From Nocardia sp. CDC159 (GTDB taxonomy: Bacteria; Actinomycetota; Actinomycetes; Mycobacteriales; Mycobacteriaceae): DNA of 64,000 nt. The notes under the pieces were generated by a model. It was not told the origin of the DNA. It did no database searches and was given only the letters and a program-made list of their open reading frames with translations. Position numbers and translations under genes: made by a program. The stretch spans positions 159,470 to 223,469 of the forward strand of contig NZ_JAMRXH010000009.1 in assembly GCF_023740735.1 (NCBI RefSeq), written 5' to 3'. Numbering within the stretch: position 1 is the stretch's first letter; every line of letters starts with the position of its first letter. Shown here one piece after another: positions 63,901 through 64,000 of the stretch.

Positions 63901-64000
63901 ATGCGTTCGAGTGAGGATGGTGAGGTTCCTCGGACCGAAGGCACCGCGCCGGAGCTGCAGTATCCCAATGAGACCGGGTATTACTACCGGGCGTTGGTGC
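63901..64000 (+). CDS. Start of an unidentified gene, cut by the window edge
   Basis: Only 33 codons are visible (RSSEDGEVPRTEGTAPELQ, then NETGYYYRALV). The beginning is hydrophilic and no family can be named from it. The ATG lacks a ribosome site but follows a promoter-like sequence closely, suggesting leaderless translation. Confidence 0.45.
   Translation, partial: MRSSEDGEVPRTEGTAPELQYPNETGYYYRALV

Overview
The window is a high-GC actinobacterial chromosome segment, most likely from Nocardia or a close mycolate-containing relative. The signs are an MCE-family gene at the left edge, a mycobacterial-type split class Ib ribonucleotide reductase (nrdHIE with nrdF 4.3 kb away), a short mycobacterial-type galK, VirS-like AraC regulators, a DUF397 protein, an ECF42/DGPF pair, and frequent GTG starts. 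No rRNA or tRNA gene and no CRISPR array were recognised by eye.

Layout. 0-6.6 kb: end of an MCE gene, a hotdog thioesterase, a GMC oxidoreductase/aldehyde dehydrogenase operon, a 24-bp minisatellite, and small stress-type membrane proteins. 6.6-20 kb: tandem AraC regulators facing a C-terminally short aldehyde dehydrogenase, an MFS exporter overlapping a methyltransferase, secreted proteins, a YraQ-type permease between two gene remnants, a TetR-controlled dehydrogenase, and a hydrolase/thioesterase pair. 20.2-30.8 kb: a 10.6-kb integrative element inserted inside a short-chain dehydrogenase (SDR) gene, whose two halves flank it. 30.8-35.5 kb: DUF397, galTK behind a LacI-type palindrome, a secreted protein and an ECF sigma factor. 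36-39.2 kb: a cell-wall amidase with a long repetitive tail and a CobW-type GTPase. 39.3-44.9 kb: a urate/purine module (PucR-like regulator, uricase, permease, 2OG oxygenase, MarR). 45.3-49.4 kb: molybdopterin genes moaE, moaC-mogA fusion, moeA, moaA, moaD. 49.5-53.7 kb: DGPF protein plus ECF42 sigma, nadE, and a TetR/FMN-reductase pair. 53.7-62.5 kb: a zinc-independent L36 behind a Zur-type box, nrdHIE, a decayed MFS/TetR pair, a histidine kinase, mgtE with a structured leader, and nrdF. The right edge has a FAD monooxygenase and the start of an unidentified gene.

The integrative element is the most unusual part. It carries a large serine integrase at its left end, a minus-strand operon (HTH/excisionase-like protein, 50-aa protein, TOPRIM primase/RecA-like helicase, 92-aa protein) joined by 4-nt start/stop overlaps, a small resolvase beside a cluster of inverted motifs, an XRE-TPR regulator, and a plus-strand cargo. 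The cargo is a small Cys/His protein, a 59-aa membrane protein, an acidic protein, and a protein with a PD-(D/E)XK-like motif followed by a long coiled coil. An 8-bp identity lies in the same codon phase at both ends, and joining across it restores an uninterrupted SDR reading frame. No capsid or conjugation gene is visible, so it resembles a phage satellite or small integrative plasmid.

A second theme is decay by deletion. An LLM oxidoreductase, a serine hydrolase and a divergent MFS/TetR pair survive only as end fragments, and one aldehyde dehydrogenase has lost its C-terminus. A third theme is readable regulation: candidate operators for LacI, Zur, NrdR and two TetR proteins, and a short proline/arginine-containing leader ORF before mgtE.
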